Positions 1-9,400 of a DNA stretch of 57,443 bases are shown piece after piece. The notes below the pieces were generated by a model that saw only the letters and a program-made list of their open reading frames with translations, had not been told where the DNA came from and ran no database searches. Made by a program: the position numbers and the translations under genes. Origin of the DNA: Glo-17 sp964549735 (GTDB lineage Bacteria > Krumholzibacteriota > Krumholzibacteriia > LZORAL124-64-63); contig CAZJWO010000008.1 in the NCBI GenBank assembly GCA_964549735.1, positions 1 to 57,443 of the forward strand. Direction: 5' to 3'. The first letter of the stretch is position 1. Every line of letters starts with the position of its first letter.

Positions 1-60
1 AAGAGGACGTTGACGACGTTACGACAGGGGGGCCGGTCACTCCATAGGGTCTAGCCGCGC

Positions 61-98
61 CGCGTGCCGGATACGAGTTCCCGCTCATCCGGCACGCG
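61..98 (-). terminator. Hairpin terminator behind the GH32-like gene
   Basis: A perfect 12-bp inverted repeat (61-72 with 87-98) encloses a 14-nt loop. It lies 31 bp beyond the stop codon of the minus-strand gene starting at 1922. There is no clear U-run. Bases 1-60 hold nothing I can assign. Confidence 0.55.
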
Positions 99-128
99 CG
101 CGCCCGCGGCGATGCGGGCTGATCCGGG

Positions 129-1922
129 CTAAGGTACGAGCGCGATCTTGCCGCTGGTCATGACCCGCCCGTCCGCTTCGATCCGGTACACGTAGACGCC
201 CGCGGCGGCGGGCAGACCGGCGGCGTCGGTTCCGTGCCAGGTCACCGACTGGACGCCCGGCCGGGCGGCGAAGCTTCGCGAGTCCCAGATCAGGCGGCCG
301 CGCAGGTCGTGGATCCGCACGCGGCAGGACGCCGGCTGCGCCAGTTCGAAGCGCAACGTGGTGGAGGGATTGAACGGGTTGGGATGCGGACCGAGGTCGG
401 TCAGGATCGTCGCCGCGATGGGCGTGGGATCGCCGACCGCCGTGACCTGCTCGTACACCTCGCGGATCTCGTCGACGTTGATGTAGCCGTAGGGGTCGCT
501 GTCCTGGATGCGTAGATAGACGGTCCGACCCAGCAAGTCGTTGACGTCCCAGGCCAGCGGCGTCAGCGTCTCGCCGCCGTGTCCCGTCGCCCGGCGCAGG
601 AGCGAGTCCGTCTCGGCGTCGAACAGCGCGACGAAACAGTGCTCCGGGTTGTCCGTGCCGCCGATCAGCATCTCGATGGCCCGGCCCTCGATCACGAACG
701 GCGGGGTGACCAGGTAGCCCTGGGCCGACAGGCCGACCTGGATGCCGGGATTGCCGCGCCCGGACAACGGGCCCTGGAAGTACTCCTTCGAACCGAAGTA
801 GAAGTTGCCCACGGGCGACGCGGGCTCTTCGCCGCGCCGCGCCGGATTGTCGCCGAAACAGGGATTGCCCAGGCAGCTCGTGCCCGAGAACTCGGCGAAG
901 TGGCGCGACAGCGGGTGCGGGCGGTAGACCTGCGGGGGGGCGTTGCCGGGTCCGACGAACAGCAGCGTGTCGGTCCTGGCGACCCAGCTGAGAGCGCTGT
1001 TGTCGGGCTCCTGGTAGGCGCCGATGCGGGTCAGGAGATAATTCTGGCCGCCGTCGAACGTCACGACCTCGGGCGCGATGCCGGCGTCGATGAAGTTGCG
1101 GTAGGCGAAGGTCCACAACGAGGGGTCCGCGGCGGCCAGATGGCTGATGCCGCCGACGAAGAACTCGTGGAAGAAGATATGGTGCACGCCGTCGACGACG
1201 CGATACTGGGGGCTCTCGAGGATGCGGCCCGGCGTCGTGCCGTCGTTGAGCAGGAAGACCTCGAGCGGCTCCCAGTCGATCAGGTTCCGGGATGTCGTGC
1301 GGGCGATGGCGCCGCGACCGCCGGACATGCCGAGCGCCTTGGCCGAGACGAGCATGTTCCAGTGCCCGTCGCTGCCCCGATAGAGGTACGGATCGCGGCA
1401 TTCGCCGCCCGAGGCGGCCGGATAGTGGAAGACCGTCGTATCGGGCTCGACCACGGGGTTGGCCTCGTGTTTGCGCCATTCCAGCAGGTCGCGCGAGTAG
1501 GCCACGCAGATGCGCTGGGTGTAGAACTCGTCGACGCAGGTGTACGCCATCCACCACAAGCGGCTCGCATCGTCGTAGACGACGGCCGGCGCCCAGATCG
1601 CCAGCGCTTCGTGCGGCGCGTCGGATACCGACAGGAGGATCCGCGGCTCGGACCAATAGACGAGGTCCTCGCTCATCGCCAGCCAGATGTGGTCGGCGTA
1701 CGCGGCGGTCGGGTTCGCTTCGGGTATCGTGTGGTAGAAGAGGTGGTAGATCCCCTCGTGGTGGATCAGGCAGAGATCCCAGACCTGCATCGTCGGGTGC
1801 ACGTAGTACGAGTGCTCGAAATCGATGCGCAGGAGCGCGCCGGCCGGCACCGCCAGGGCGCCGATCAGCAGCAAGACCACGAGCATCAGCAACGGCGCCG
1901 ATCGGCGGTCGGGGCAGGTCAT
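129..1922 (-). CDS. Secreted GH32/GH43-clan five-bladed propeller protein with FlgD-type sorting tail
   Basis: This is a 597-residue exported protein, probably a glycoside hydrolase acting on extracellular fructan- or arabinan-like sugars. Residues 1-30 form a signal peptide (LLMLVVLLLIGALAVPAG). Residues of about 35-330 read as a GH32/43/62-type beta-propeller, with WAPAV, ECRDPYLY (the RDP motif) and ESPQY (the acid/E-x-P position). A jelly-roll-like region follows (FYFGSKEYFQGP, then a domain ending near NVDEIREV). The last ~85 residues are a FlgD/Por-type sorting domain starting HPNPFNPSTTLRFEL and ending KIALVP. It is transcribed alone on the minus strand. Family membership is by motif recognition. 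Substrate is unknown, and a non-catalytic binding role cannot be excluded because the GH32 nucleophile motif is not obvious. Confidence 0.8.
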   Translation of the reverse strand: MTCPDRRSAPLLMLVVLLLIGALAVPAGALLRIDFEHSYYVHPTMQVWDLCLIHHEGIYHLFYHTIPEANPTAAYADHIWLAMSEDLVYWSEPRILLSVSDAPHEALAIWAPAVVYDDASRLWWMAYTCVDEFYTQRICVAYSRDLLEWRKHEANPVVEPDTTVFHYPAASGGECRDPYLYRGSDGHWNMLVSAKALGMSGGRGAIARTTSRNLIDWEPLEVFLLNDGTTPGRILESPQYRVVDGVHHIFFHEFFVGGISHLAAADPSLWTFAYRNFIDAGIAPEVVTFDGGQNYLLTRIGAYQEPDNSALSWVARTDTLLFVGPGNAPPQVYRPHPLSRHFAEFSGTSCLGNPCFGDNPARRGEEPASPVGNFYFGSKEYFQGPLSGRGNPGIQVGLSAQGYLVTPPFVIEGRAIEMLIGGTDNPEHCFVALFDAETDSLLRRATGHGGETLTPLAWDVNDLLGRTVYLRIQDSDPYGYINVDEIREVYEQVTAVGDPTPIAATILTDLGPHPNPFNPSTTLRFELAQPASCRVRIHDLRGRLIWDSRSFAARPGVQSVTWHGTDAAGLPAAAGVYVYRIEADGRVMTSGKIALVP

Positions 1923-2442
1923 ACTGGAGTCGTCTCCTTACAAGGTCGCCGTCGAGCGGAAACATCGCCTGGACACGGGGTTTTTTGTCGCATCCAACCC
2001 CCTGCTCCAATCCTGGCGACCCGGTGTCGCACCAATCTGGACTTTCCATGATATCAACAACTCGGCGAATTCGTCAATCCCAGACCGGTTAACTCAGACC
2101 GGAGCCCCGGATTATTCACGAAGGACTTCCCGCAGACGGTCAAATGCGTGGGGGAGGGTTGGGGAGAAACGTTCTCCAGCGATTCTTGATCTCGACCGAA
2201 ATGATCGAAAATTAGGGTTTCCTTTATTATTTCCTGCTGGAAAGCATACTTGATTGATGCTACAGTCATCGCGGCTTGTGGGGACGACCGGATATCACGC
2301 AGTCCCGCCCTGCTGCCGGTTCCTATCAGTTGGTTTATCGACGACCGAGTCCCCACCGTCAACACCGAGGGTACATACTCGACCCGAGGATATGGAAACA
2401 TTCCTGGCCCGGCCAGGAGCATTGCGGAAGGAAGCAACAGCC
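1923..2442. other. 520-bp divergent intergenic region
   Basis: No convincing gene is present. The open frames here lack recognisable protein character. The region separates two divergent secreted-protein genes, and its AT-richer part (about 2190-2260) presumably carries the promoters. A weak sigma70-like pair TTGATC-17-AAATTA starts near 2187 on the plus strand. An 8-bp direct repeat CAGACCGG lies near 2080-2105. A good ribosome binding site, GCGGAAGGAAG, precedes the ATG at 2443. Confidence 0.4.
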
Positions 2443-3474
2443 ATGCGTAAACTGCTAGCGTTCGTTCTCATCGCGACCATGGCCGGCGCCGCCATGGCCT
2501 ACGATCTCGGCAACCGCGCGCCTGTCAAACCCGAGAGCAATATCGAGTACACCGGCGGCGACCCGAACCGCCAGGGCGGCAACACGATCTTCGACGCGGT
2601 GCCGATCACGATCCCCGGCACCTACGTCGGCACCACCGTGGGCTACACCAACAACTACGATGCGGTGTGCCCGTTCACCGGTTCCCTCTCGCCCGACGTG
2701 GTCTACGTGGTCACCCCGGGGTCGAACACGATCGTGGACCTCGACCTTTGCAACTCCAGCTATGACACCAAGATCTACGTCTGGAACCAGGATCTGGTCC
2801 TGATCGCCTGCAACGACGACTTCCACTACAGCGGCAGCGGCTGCTACGTCTACTCCTCGAAGATCGAGAGCCTGGCGCTGGCCGGCGGCCAGACCTACTA
2901 CATCTTTGTCGACGGCTACGGCGGCGCGGCCGGTGCCTATGTGCTGGACGTCACCGAGTGGACGCCGCCGCCTCCGATCGAGTGCCCGACCGGCTCCGAG
3001 CTCGAGAACGAGCCCGCGCTGGTTCCCAACTACTCCGACGCCCATAACGGCGGCTGCAATAGCCCCGAGCACGGCAATCCCTTCCAGCCGATCACGCAGT
3101 CGGTCTTCTGCGGCGTCAGCGGCTGGTACACCGCCGACGGCCTCAACAACCGTGACACCGACTGGTTCGTGATCGAGATCCCCGACAGCGGCGAGCTGAT
3201 CATCACCGGCGATGCCCAGTACGCCTGCTACATGTTCGAGCTGGGTCCCCAGGACTGCGCGCTTGTCGACGTCCTGCAGATCGTGACCATCGGCCCGTAC
3301 AACCCGGCGACCCTGACGATCACCGGCACGCCTGGCAGCTTTGCCTGGGTGTGGGTCGGCCCGACGGAATTCACCGGCCCGACGAACGCGTTCGACTACG
3401 TGCTGAACCTGAACATCGGCGACGTGGCGACCGAGAGCCACAGCTGGACCAGCGTCAAGTCGCTGTTCAACTAG
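2443..3474 (+). CDS. Secreted protein with PPC-like domain and W-S-x-K-S-L tail
   Basis: This is a 343-residue exported protein. The ATG at 2443 is chosen over upstream TTG/ATG codons because it follows the purine-rich GCGGAAGGAAG and begins a textbook signal peptide (MRKLLAFVLIATMAGAAMA). Residues of about 30-180 look like a bacterial pre-peptidase C-terminal (PPC) beta-sandwich: DVVYVVTP, then DTKIYVWNQD, then CNDDFHYSGSGC, then YYIFVDGYGGAAGAYVLDV. A second sandwich-like half follows (DTDWFVIEIPDSGELIITG). There is no enzyme domain. The extreme C-terminus, ESHSWTSVKSLFN, resembles that of the unrelated small secreted protein at 11213-11716. It probably has a surface or extracellular structural or binding role. 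Function is unknown. Confidence 0.75.
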   Translation: MRKLLAFVLIATMAGAAMAYDLGNRAPVKPESNIEYTGGDPNRQGGNTIFDAVPITIPGTYVGTTVGYTNNYDAVCPFTGSLSPDVVYVVTPGSNTIVDLDLCNSSYDTKIYVWNQDLVLIACNDDFHYSGSGCYVYSSKIESLALAGGQTYYIFVDGYGGAAGAYVLDVTEWTPPPPIECPTGSELENEPALVPNYSDAHNGGCNSPEHGNPFQPITQSVFCGVSGWYTADGLNNRDTDWFVIEIPDSGELIITGDAQYACYMFELGPQDCALVDVLQIVTIGPYNPATLTITGTPGSFAWVWVGPTEFTGPTNAFDYVLNLNIGDVATESHSWTSVKSLFN

Positions 3475-3512
3475 TCTGCGTCTGATCGATTGACGTCGAG
3501 GGCGGGATGATG

Positions 3513-3540
3513 ACGGGGCCGGGAGCGATCCCGGCCCCGT
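3513..3540. terminator. Bidirectional terminator
   Basis: A perfect 12-bp GC-rich stem (3513-3524 with 3529-3540) closes a GCGA (GNRA) tetraloop. It sits between the convergent stops at 3474 and 3553, with a short T-containing tail on the plus side. Confidence 0.75.
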
Positions 3541-3552
3541 TGTTCGTGCGGA

Positions 3553-5544
3553 TCACTTGATCAACGACATCTTGCGCGTCATCTGCCGGCCGTCCGCGGT
3601 CAGACGATAGAAGTACGTGCCCGCGGCCGCCGTCTCGCCGCTCGCGGTGCGCCCATCCCAGATCGCGGTATGATCGCCCGCCGCGAACGCTCCGTCGACC
3701 AGCGCGCGCACGCGCTGGCCGCGCGCGTTGAAGATCTCCAGCCGCGCGTCGCCGGCCCGGTCGAGGCGGAAGGCGATCTCCGTCCGCGGGTTGAACGGGT
3801 TCGGGGCGTTCTGGTGCAGCGCGAACGCGGCGCCCGGAACGATCCCCACGCCGGTGACGTCCAGGACGTCCAGCCACGCGAGGGAGCGCAGCAGGAGCGC
3901 GTCGCGCAGCTCCTGCGTCGGCACGCGTTCCAGGCCGAACGGCATGAAGACGACCTTGTAGTCGTTGTAGATCGTGCGCAGCACCGCCGGCTGGCCGCTG
4001 CCGTAGTTGCAGCTCGCCTCGACCGGCTGGCCGCTGACGAGCTCCGCCTGGTCCGGATCGCCGCCGGACAGGGTGAAGCTCAGCCCGTCGCCGATCGGAT
4101 CGTCGGCGAGGCCGGCGATCTGCAGGTTGCCGCTGTTGCCGCTCTGGTACAGGAACCGCAGCCGCAGCTGGAGCCATAGCGGCGCCGAGCCGCCCTGGCC
4201 GTTGAGGCTCTCGATCAGATCTTCGCCGGCCAGGAGCATTCGCCCGCCGGCGCTCATGACCGCGTCCAGCGCGACGCGATCGTTCCCGTTCATGGTCTTG
4301 GCGTTGCCGCCGCTCGCCCAGATCACGGCCTGGTACGGCAGCATGTCCGCGCCGGCGATCGCGGCCAGGTCGCGATGCCAGACCACGTGCGACATGCCGG
4401 TGGCCGCCAGCGCGGGCCGGTAGGCGGTGTAGGCATGGCCGGCGCCGCCGTCGTCGGCCACGACGAGCAGATCGGCGCCGCTCATGATCGCGTTGAAGGT
4501 CAGCGTCTCGACGACATCGCCCGCGCCCTGGCTGAAGATGTCCAGCGAGACCCGGCCGGAGCCTAGAGCGCCGGTCGCCACGGTGACCGTGAGCTGCGCC
4601 GCCTCGAACGGGGCGAGCGCGAACTGCACGCTGGTCAGGTCCTCGCCATCGTAGGTCAGGTGCGCATCCCAGTCGGCGGGCAGGTCGTCGAGCTTGAGCG
4701 AGATGTCGAAGACATCGGCGCCGTAGCCCACGTTCAGCACGGTGACCGTGCCGAAGGTCACGGTCGGGTCGTCCGCGACGACTTGCCGCGGGCCGTCCAC
4801 GCCCGCCATGACGGCGAACTCGCCGACGCGGCTGCTCGTCGAGTTGAACACGTAGCGGTCCGTGTCGCGTTGCACGAAGGCGATGAGCCACAGGTTGTCG
4901 ACGACCCACCCGGCGCTCATCGGGATCGGCAGGTTGACCGTCTGCTCCTGGCCGGTCTGCGAGATGGTCAGGGCCTGATCCGGCAGCATGCGGCGCACGA
5001 CGTTGTCGTAGCGCGAACCGCCGTAGGGCACGTCGTTCTCGACGACGACGATGCGGACGTAGCTGCTGCCGATGTTCGCGAGGTCGCCGAAGAGCTTGAG
5101 CTTGACCTCGGCGAAGGCCGATCCCATCTGGAAGCTGTAATCGCTGATCGCCATCGCCAGCGGCACGTACTCGGCGTTGTGGCTCTCGATGACCGGGATG
5201 TAGTAGCGGCCGTCGACCGCGTCCGCCGGCGCGCCGACGATGGTATAGGTGCCGTCGATCTTCAGCGTCGGGAAGCTGCCGACGCCGTAGTACGACGCGA
5301 TCCGGGCGTCGCCTTCGGGCGTGCTCAGCCCGCCGCCGTTGTTCGACGATTTGTAGACCAGCCAATTGAACTGGGAGGGGTGGAAGAGGTCCTCGCTCAC
5401 GGCGAGGCCCGCGGCCATGCGCGGGCAGAAGCTTCACCACGTGGCGGAGCACATCTCCGCCAAAACGGTCCGCGGCACCTGGGCTGCGGATATGACGGGC
5501 ACCAGCATCGCGAACAGAGCCGACAGCAGGAACAGTCGTTTCAT
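3553..5544 (-). CDS. Secreted thioredoxin-like protein, candidate selenoprotein (in-frame TGA in UxxC), FlgD-type tail
   Basis: This frame is open from ATG 5544 to 3553 apart from one TGA at 5436-5434 (codon 37), giving 663 residues if it is read through. The start has GGAG at 6-nt spacing and an extended -10 promoter upstream. Residues 1-21 are a signal peptide (MKRLFLLSALFAMLVPVISA). Then comes VLAEMCSATW-TGA-SFCPR: the TGA falls exactly on the first Cys of the thioredoxin motif W-C-x-x-C-P, giving U-S-F-C. The fold continues with SFPTLKIDG (the cis-Pro loop). A beta-sandwich region and a flavodoxin/GATase-like domain (LLVVADDGG ... VIWASGG) follow. The C-terminal ~85 residues are a FlgD-type sorting domain (QNAPNPFNPRTEIAF). 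The 620 codons after the TGA have no other lesion. The alternatives are a single nonsense mutation with restart at ATG 5418, or a sequencing error. Its role is probably extracytoplasmic thiol/selenol redox. Confidence 0.75.
5391..5426 (-). promoter_or_regulatory. Candidate bacterial SECIS hairpins just downstream of the in-frame UGA
   Basis: In the minus-strand mRNA two GC stems follow the UGA at 5436-5434. The first (5426-5407) pairs GCCCGCG with CGCGGGC around the loop CAUGGC. The second (5407-5391) pairs CCUCGC with GCGAGG around the loop CGUGA, whose first base lies 32 nt after the UGA. Bacterial SECIS elements sit at about this distance, with a G/GU-containing apical loop. In such GC-rich coding sequence stems are common by chance, so this supports but does not prove recoding. 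Confidence 0.4.
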
Positions 5545-5601
5545 GGCTCACTCCATCGGTGATAGGAACGGTCTGCACGGACCGCGAGGACGATGCAAGG
5601 G

Positions 5602-5631
5602 ATTATAGCAAACCTCAACTACCGCGCACAA
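5602..5631 (-). promoter_or_regulatory. Extended -10 sigma70-type promoter for the thioredoxin-like gene
   Basis: On the minus strand, TTGTGC (5631-5626), an 18-bp spacer and a perfect TATAAT (5607-5602) preceded by TGC form an extended -10 element. Predicted start is near 5595, about 50 nt ahead of the ATG at 5544. Confidence 0.6.
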
Positions 5632-5707
5632 TGACCTATTGGGTGACCAGGAATTATCGGACTTGCGGTCCCATGCGTTCTACCTCTGGAATTCCGGCGC
5701 TGCGGTA

Positions 5708-5716
5708 TGTTATACT
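5708..5716 (+). promoter_or_regulatory. Extended -10 promoter for the lipoprotein gene
   Basis: TGTTATACT is an extended -10 about 60 bp ahead of the ATG at 5776. No good -35 is visible. It shares the 231-bp divergent spacer (5545-5775) with the promoter of the thioredoxin-like gene. Confidence 0.45.
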
Positions 5717-5775
5717 CCGTACGACCTGCTCCCCCACCAGGTCCGGGGTCGAATTCCAGCCCGAGGAGTCCCACC

Positions 5776-6429
5776 ATGCCCAAATCACGCGTGTGTCTGC
5801 CCATCGGTCTGCTCATCGCCTGCCTCGCGCTGACCGCCTGCAGCGTCGGCGAGCCGGCGGCGCCGGCGGTCCCTGGCGAAGTCGCCGCTGCTACGGTCAA
5901 GGACGACGCCGTGCTGCAGGACCTGACGCCCGAACTCCTGGCCAAATTGAACCGTGCCTTCACGATCCAGCAGTGGGAGGAACTGGTCTTCACCTTGACG
6001 CCGCCGCACTACAGCCAGCAATTGTCTCCCCCCCTCTGGCTCGAGTCGTACCCGGTGAGCGCCTGTATCCCGCTGGGCGAGACCACGGATCTCGGCGGGG
6101 AGGTCTTCACGGTGAAGGTGCGCATCCCGGTCTACGGCAGCATCCCGACGCACCCGGCGGGCATCGAGGACGCGGTGCTCTTCGAGATCGAGGGCTTGCC
6201 GCCGGATGGCGAGGTGTTGCGGATCGGCCTGTCGCCGATGCCGTGGAACTGGACGGAGGGCGACTACTGGGTGTTCCAGCTCATCGACTTGGGCCAGGGT
6301 TTCGTGCCGGGCTATCTGCAAATGCACGCCGTCGGTCCGATCCCGTGGCTGCGTCCCCAGTTCACCGTGGACATCCCGGCGACTCGCAATCCGATCTCGC
6401 GGGGATCAGGCTTGCCGGACAAGCCCTAG
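5776..6429 (+). CDS. Hypothetical lipoprotein
   Basis: This is a 217-residue predicted lipoprotein of unknown function. The ATG at 5776 follows GAGGAG at suitable spacing. The n/h-region ends in the lipobox CLALTAC, so Cys about 23 would be acylated and the protein anchored to a membrane facing the periplasm or surface. The mature part begins with a short acidic helix (DAVLQDLTPELLAKLNRAF). It continues as a beta-rich domain with many Trp/Pro (PMPWNWTEGDYWVFQLIDL). No motif I recognise is present. Its TAG stop shares the palindromic CTAG (6426-6429) with the stop of the convergent CHAT gene. Expression and localisation are well supported; the job is unknown. Confidence 0.75.
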   Translation: MPKSRVCLPIGLLIACLALTACSVGEPAAPAVPGEVAAATVKDDAVLQDLTPELLAKLNRAFTIQQWEELVFTLTPPHYSQQLSPPLWLESYPVSACIPLGETTDLGGEVFTVKVRIPVYGSIPTHPAGIEDAVLFEIEGLPPDGEVLRIGLSPMPWNWTEGDYWVFQLIDLGQGFVPGYLQMHAVGPIPWLRPQFTVDIPATRNPISRGSGLPDKP

Positions 6430-9400
6430 GACGGGCCGGGCAGATAGCAACCGTAGAAGGCCCAGGCGGCGGGGTGCCCCAGGCGTCCCGCCGCGTCTTT
6501 GAGGTCGGCCTGCGCCCGGCGCAATGCCTCGGCATGCGCTGCGCCGGCGAGCCAGTGGTGGTAGAACCGGCGGGCGAGCAGCCGCGCCGCCGCATCCTCG
6601 ACGCGGATGGTCGGCGCCACCACGGCGGCGGCTCCGGCCTGCAAGAAGGCGCGGGTGAAGCTGTTCAGACCGCTGCCCGTATCCCAGCCCTGGTTGGCCG
6701 CTTCGCAGCAAGAAAGATAGACGAGCGGCGCCGCCAGCGGCAGATCGCGGACCTCGGGCAAGGTCAACGGTGTGCCGCCGTTCTGCGCGGCCAGGCGCAG
6801 CGTCGAGGCGCCCGGCACGCCCTGCGTGACGGTGGCATGCGTCGCGATGTGGATGACCGCGAAACGCGTCAGGTCGGCGGCCCGCAGATTCGCCCAATGC
6901 GCGCGGTGGCCCAGATAGAGTTCGGCGTGGCCCGGCGGCCAGAGCGCGGCGACGTCCCTGGCTTCGGCTTCGGCGTGGCGCAGTACGGGGGCGATCGCCG
7001 CGCGGCGGTCGGTCCGACCGTCGGCTCCGATGGCCAGGAGGCGACCGGTGGCTGTCGCCCGGTCCGCCGCGACCGGCGGCACGGGTTCGAGATTGGCGAT
7101 GTGGACCAGCGGACCGTGGTCGACGATCAGCCGCGGCGACGCTCCTGTCGCCTGCGGCAGCGGCAGCGCAGCCCAAGGCAGCTCCGCCAGCAGACCGTCG
7201 GTGGCGAGATGGAGCGTCTGGCCGGGCGGCCAGCTGGGCAGGACCGGGCCCAGTAGGAACTCGGCCAGCGCGGCGGCCTGGGTCCAGGCGACGGCCCGTT
7301 CGGACTGCTCCCAGTCGGCGATGACGGCGCGCGCCATCTCGTGCAGCGCGCGCGCTGCCGGCAACTCCCACATGGTCCAGCCGGCCGCCGTTCCCAGCCA
7401 GGCGAAGCAGCGCTGCTGGCCGGCGAAATAGACGACGACGGGGCTTCGCGGCCGCAAGCCCTGGGGCGTCGGCGCGGCGGCCGCCGCATCGACGCGCCAG
7501 CGCACGGAAACGGCGAGAGCCAGCGCCTCGACGGCGGCGCCCGCAGGCCCGGCCAGCGTGGGCACATCGTGCAGCAAGCCGATCATGAACTCCGCGCGCT
7601 CCCGTTGCACGTCGGCATCGAAGGCGAGCAGCGCCTCGTTCTCGAAGCGGACTTCGCGCGCGCCTTGGCCCGGCGCCGCTTCGCGCAGCCGCGCCAGGGC
7701 GGCTGCCGGTCGGCGCAGCGCGGCCAGCGCCTTGCCTTGTTCCAGCCGCAGCCTGGCCAGGAGATCGCCGGGCGCATCTGGCTTGAGCAGCGAGTCGGCG
7801 GCGGCGAAGTGGTCCAGCGCCGCCCGGAAATCATGTTGCCGCGCGGAGGCCATGCCCAGGTAGAGCGCGGCCGCCAGACGCGGCCAGTACTCCGGCGCCT
7901 GCCGAGCCGTCCGGAACAGCGTCGCCGCTTGCTCCGGCAGGTCGAGATCGATGAGCGCCCGGCCCAGCAGGATCCGGCTCTGCTGGATCCAGCTCGGATC
8001 ACCGATCTGCGCCGCGAGTTCGCCACAGCGCGAGAACGCGTGGCGCGCGGTGGCCAGGTCGCCGGCCAAGCGCGCGAGTTCGCCGCGCGCGCGCTCGTAC
8101 TCCCACTGCCATTCGCGCAGCTCGCCTCCGGCCAGCAACTGGGCGGTCTTGGCGAGCTCCTGCTCCGCCAACCGGAACTCGCCCTGCCGCGCCAGGAAGC
8201 GCGCCGAAACGAGCGCCAGGCCGAGCCGGTCCTCGTAACTCAGACTGCCGGCCAGAGGTCCGGCCAGGATCTGCGCCGCGCGCTCCAGTCCGCGGTAGGC
8301 GAGCTCGGGCCGGCCAGTCTTCAGACCCTGCTCGATGAGCGCCATGACCGGTTCCAGACGCGATAGCGCGGGCCGGTCCGCTTCCGATCGATCGATGCAC
8401 GCCTGCAGCGAATCGACCGCGGCGTAGCTGCCGATCTGCAGCAGGTACAGCTGCCAGACGGTGTCCAGGAGATGATGGCGCGTAGCGGGTCCGAACGTTT
8501 CCTGCTGCAGGCGGGTCGCGGCCTCGAGACGTGCGCGCGTCGAATCGAGCAGTCCGCTGCGGCGCAGGCAATTCGCCAGGGCCGCGGTGCTGCGGATGAT
8601 ATCGCCGGGGTTGCGATTGCGGTGCGACAGTTCGACGGCCAGGCGAAACGTCTCGAGTTCGGCATCGAGATCGCCGCGCATGCTGTGCACGACGCCCAGG
8701 AAGGTGACGGCATCGCGTTCCAGGTGCCCCAGTCCGTGGTCGCGGGCGGACTGCAGACACTGCAGGTACGCCCGCTCGGCCGACGGATACTCCAGGCGCG
8801 CCTCATGCGCGTGCCCGCGCTCGAGCAGCGCCTGGATGACCAGCGCCGGCAGGGCGGCGCGTTCTGCGCAAAACCTGGCCCAGTCGGCGGCGTGCAGCGC
8901 GTCGTCAAGCCAGCCGCCGGAACGGCTGCACCGCGCGAGCTGGCACCACCAGTGCGCCGCCAGGAGGGGTCCGCCGAGGCGCCAGGCCTCGGGCAGCCGG
9001 GAGCTCAGGCGTTCGCGCGCTCGCGCATGATGTCCCGCGCTGTTCTCGGTCTCCGCCAGGCGCGAGTGCAGCCACAGGCGCTGCAGAGGATCGAGCTCGT
9101 GCTCCCGTCGTTCGGCGAGCAGATAGCTGTCGTACGCATCCGCGCGGCGGCCCTGGAACCGTCGTCCATAGACGAAGCGCGCGACGGCGGTCGTCGAGTC
9201 GGCGCCGGCGGCGGCCTGGCGCAGCTGCACATAGTCCTGCTTGCGCGACAGCAGCCAGTAGTTCACCACCGCGGTTTCGATCCACAGGAAATGCTCAGGG
9301 CGGTCTCGCCAGCGCGCGAAGAGTTCGCGCTCAGCGTCATCGCGGGATCCGGGGTCGTGCAGCGCGTGCCAAAGGCGGTGGTAGATGGCCAGGTCGTCGG

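Noticed and set aside
1923..2442. Open frames in the long spacer (for example 127 codons at 2054-2437 minus)
   Set aside because: No ribosome binding site, no recognisable domains, and AT-richer promoter-like sequence.
5391..5544. TGA reassigned as a sense codon (alternative genetic code)
   Set aside because: Many intact genes in the window end in TGA, so only a position-specific recoding or a mutation is possible.
3467..5578. 703-codon minus frame overlapping the thioredoxin-like gene
   Set aside because: Arg/Pro/Ala-rich shadow in a different frame. The thioredoxin, sandwich and FlgD-type motifs lie in the 3553-5544 frame.
8941..8956. Sigma54-like match TGGCACCACCAGTGCG
   Set aside because: Inside the CHAT coding region and not ahead of a gene; expected by chance at this base composition.
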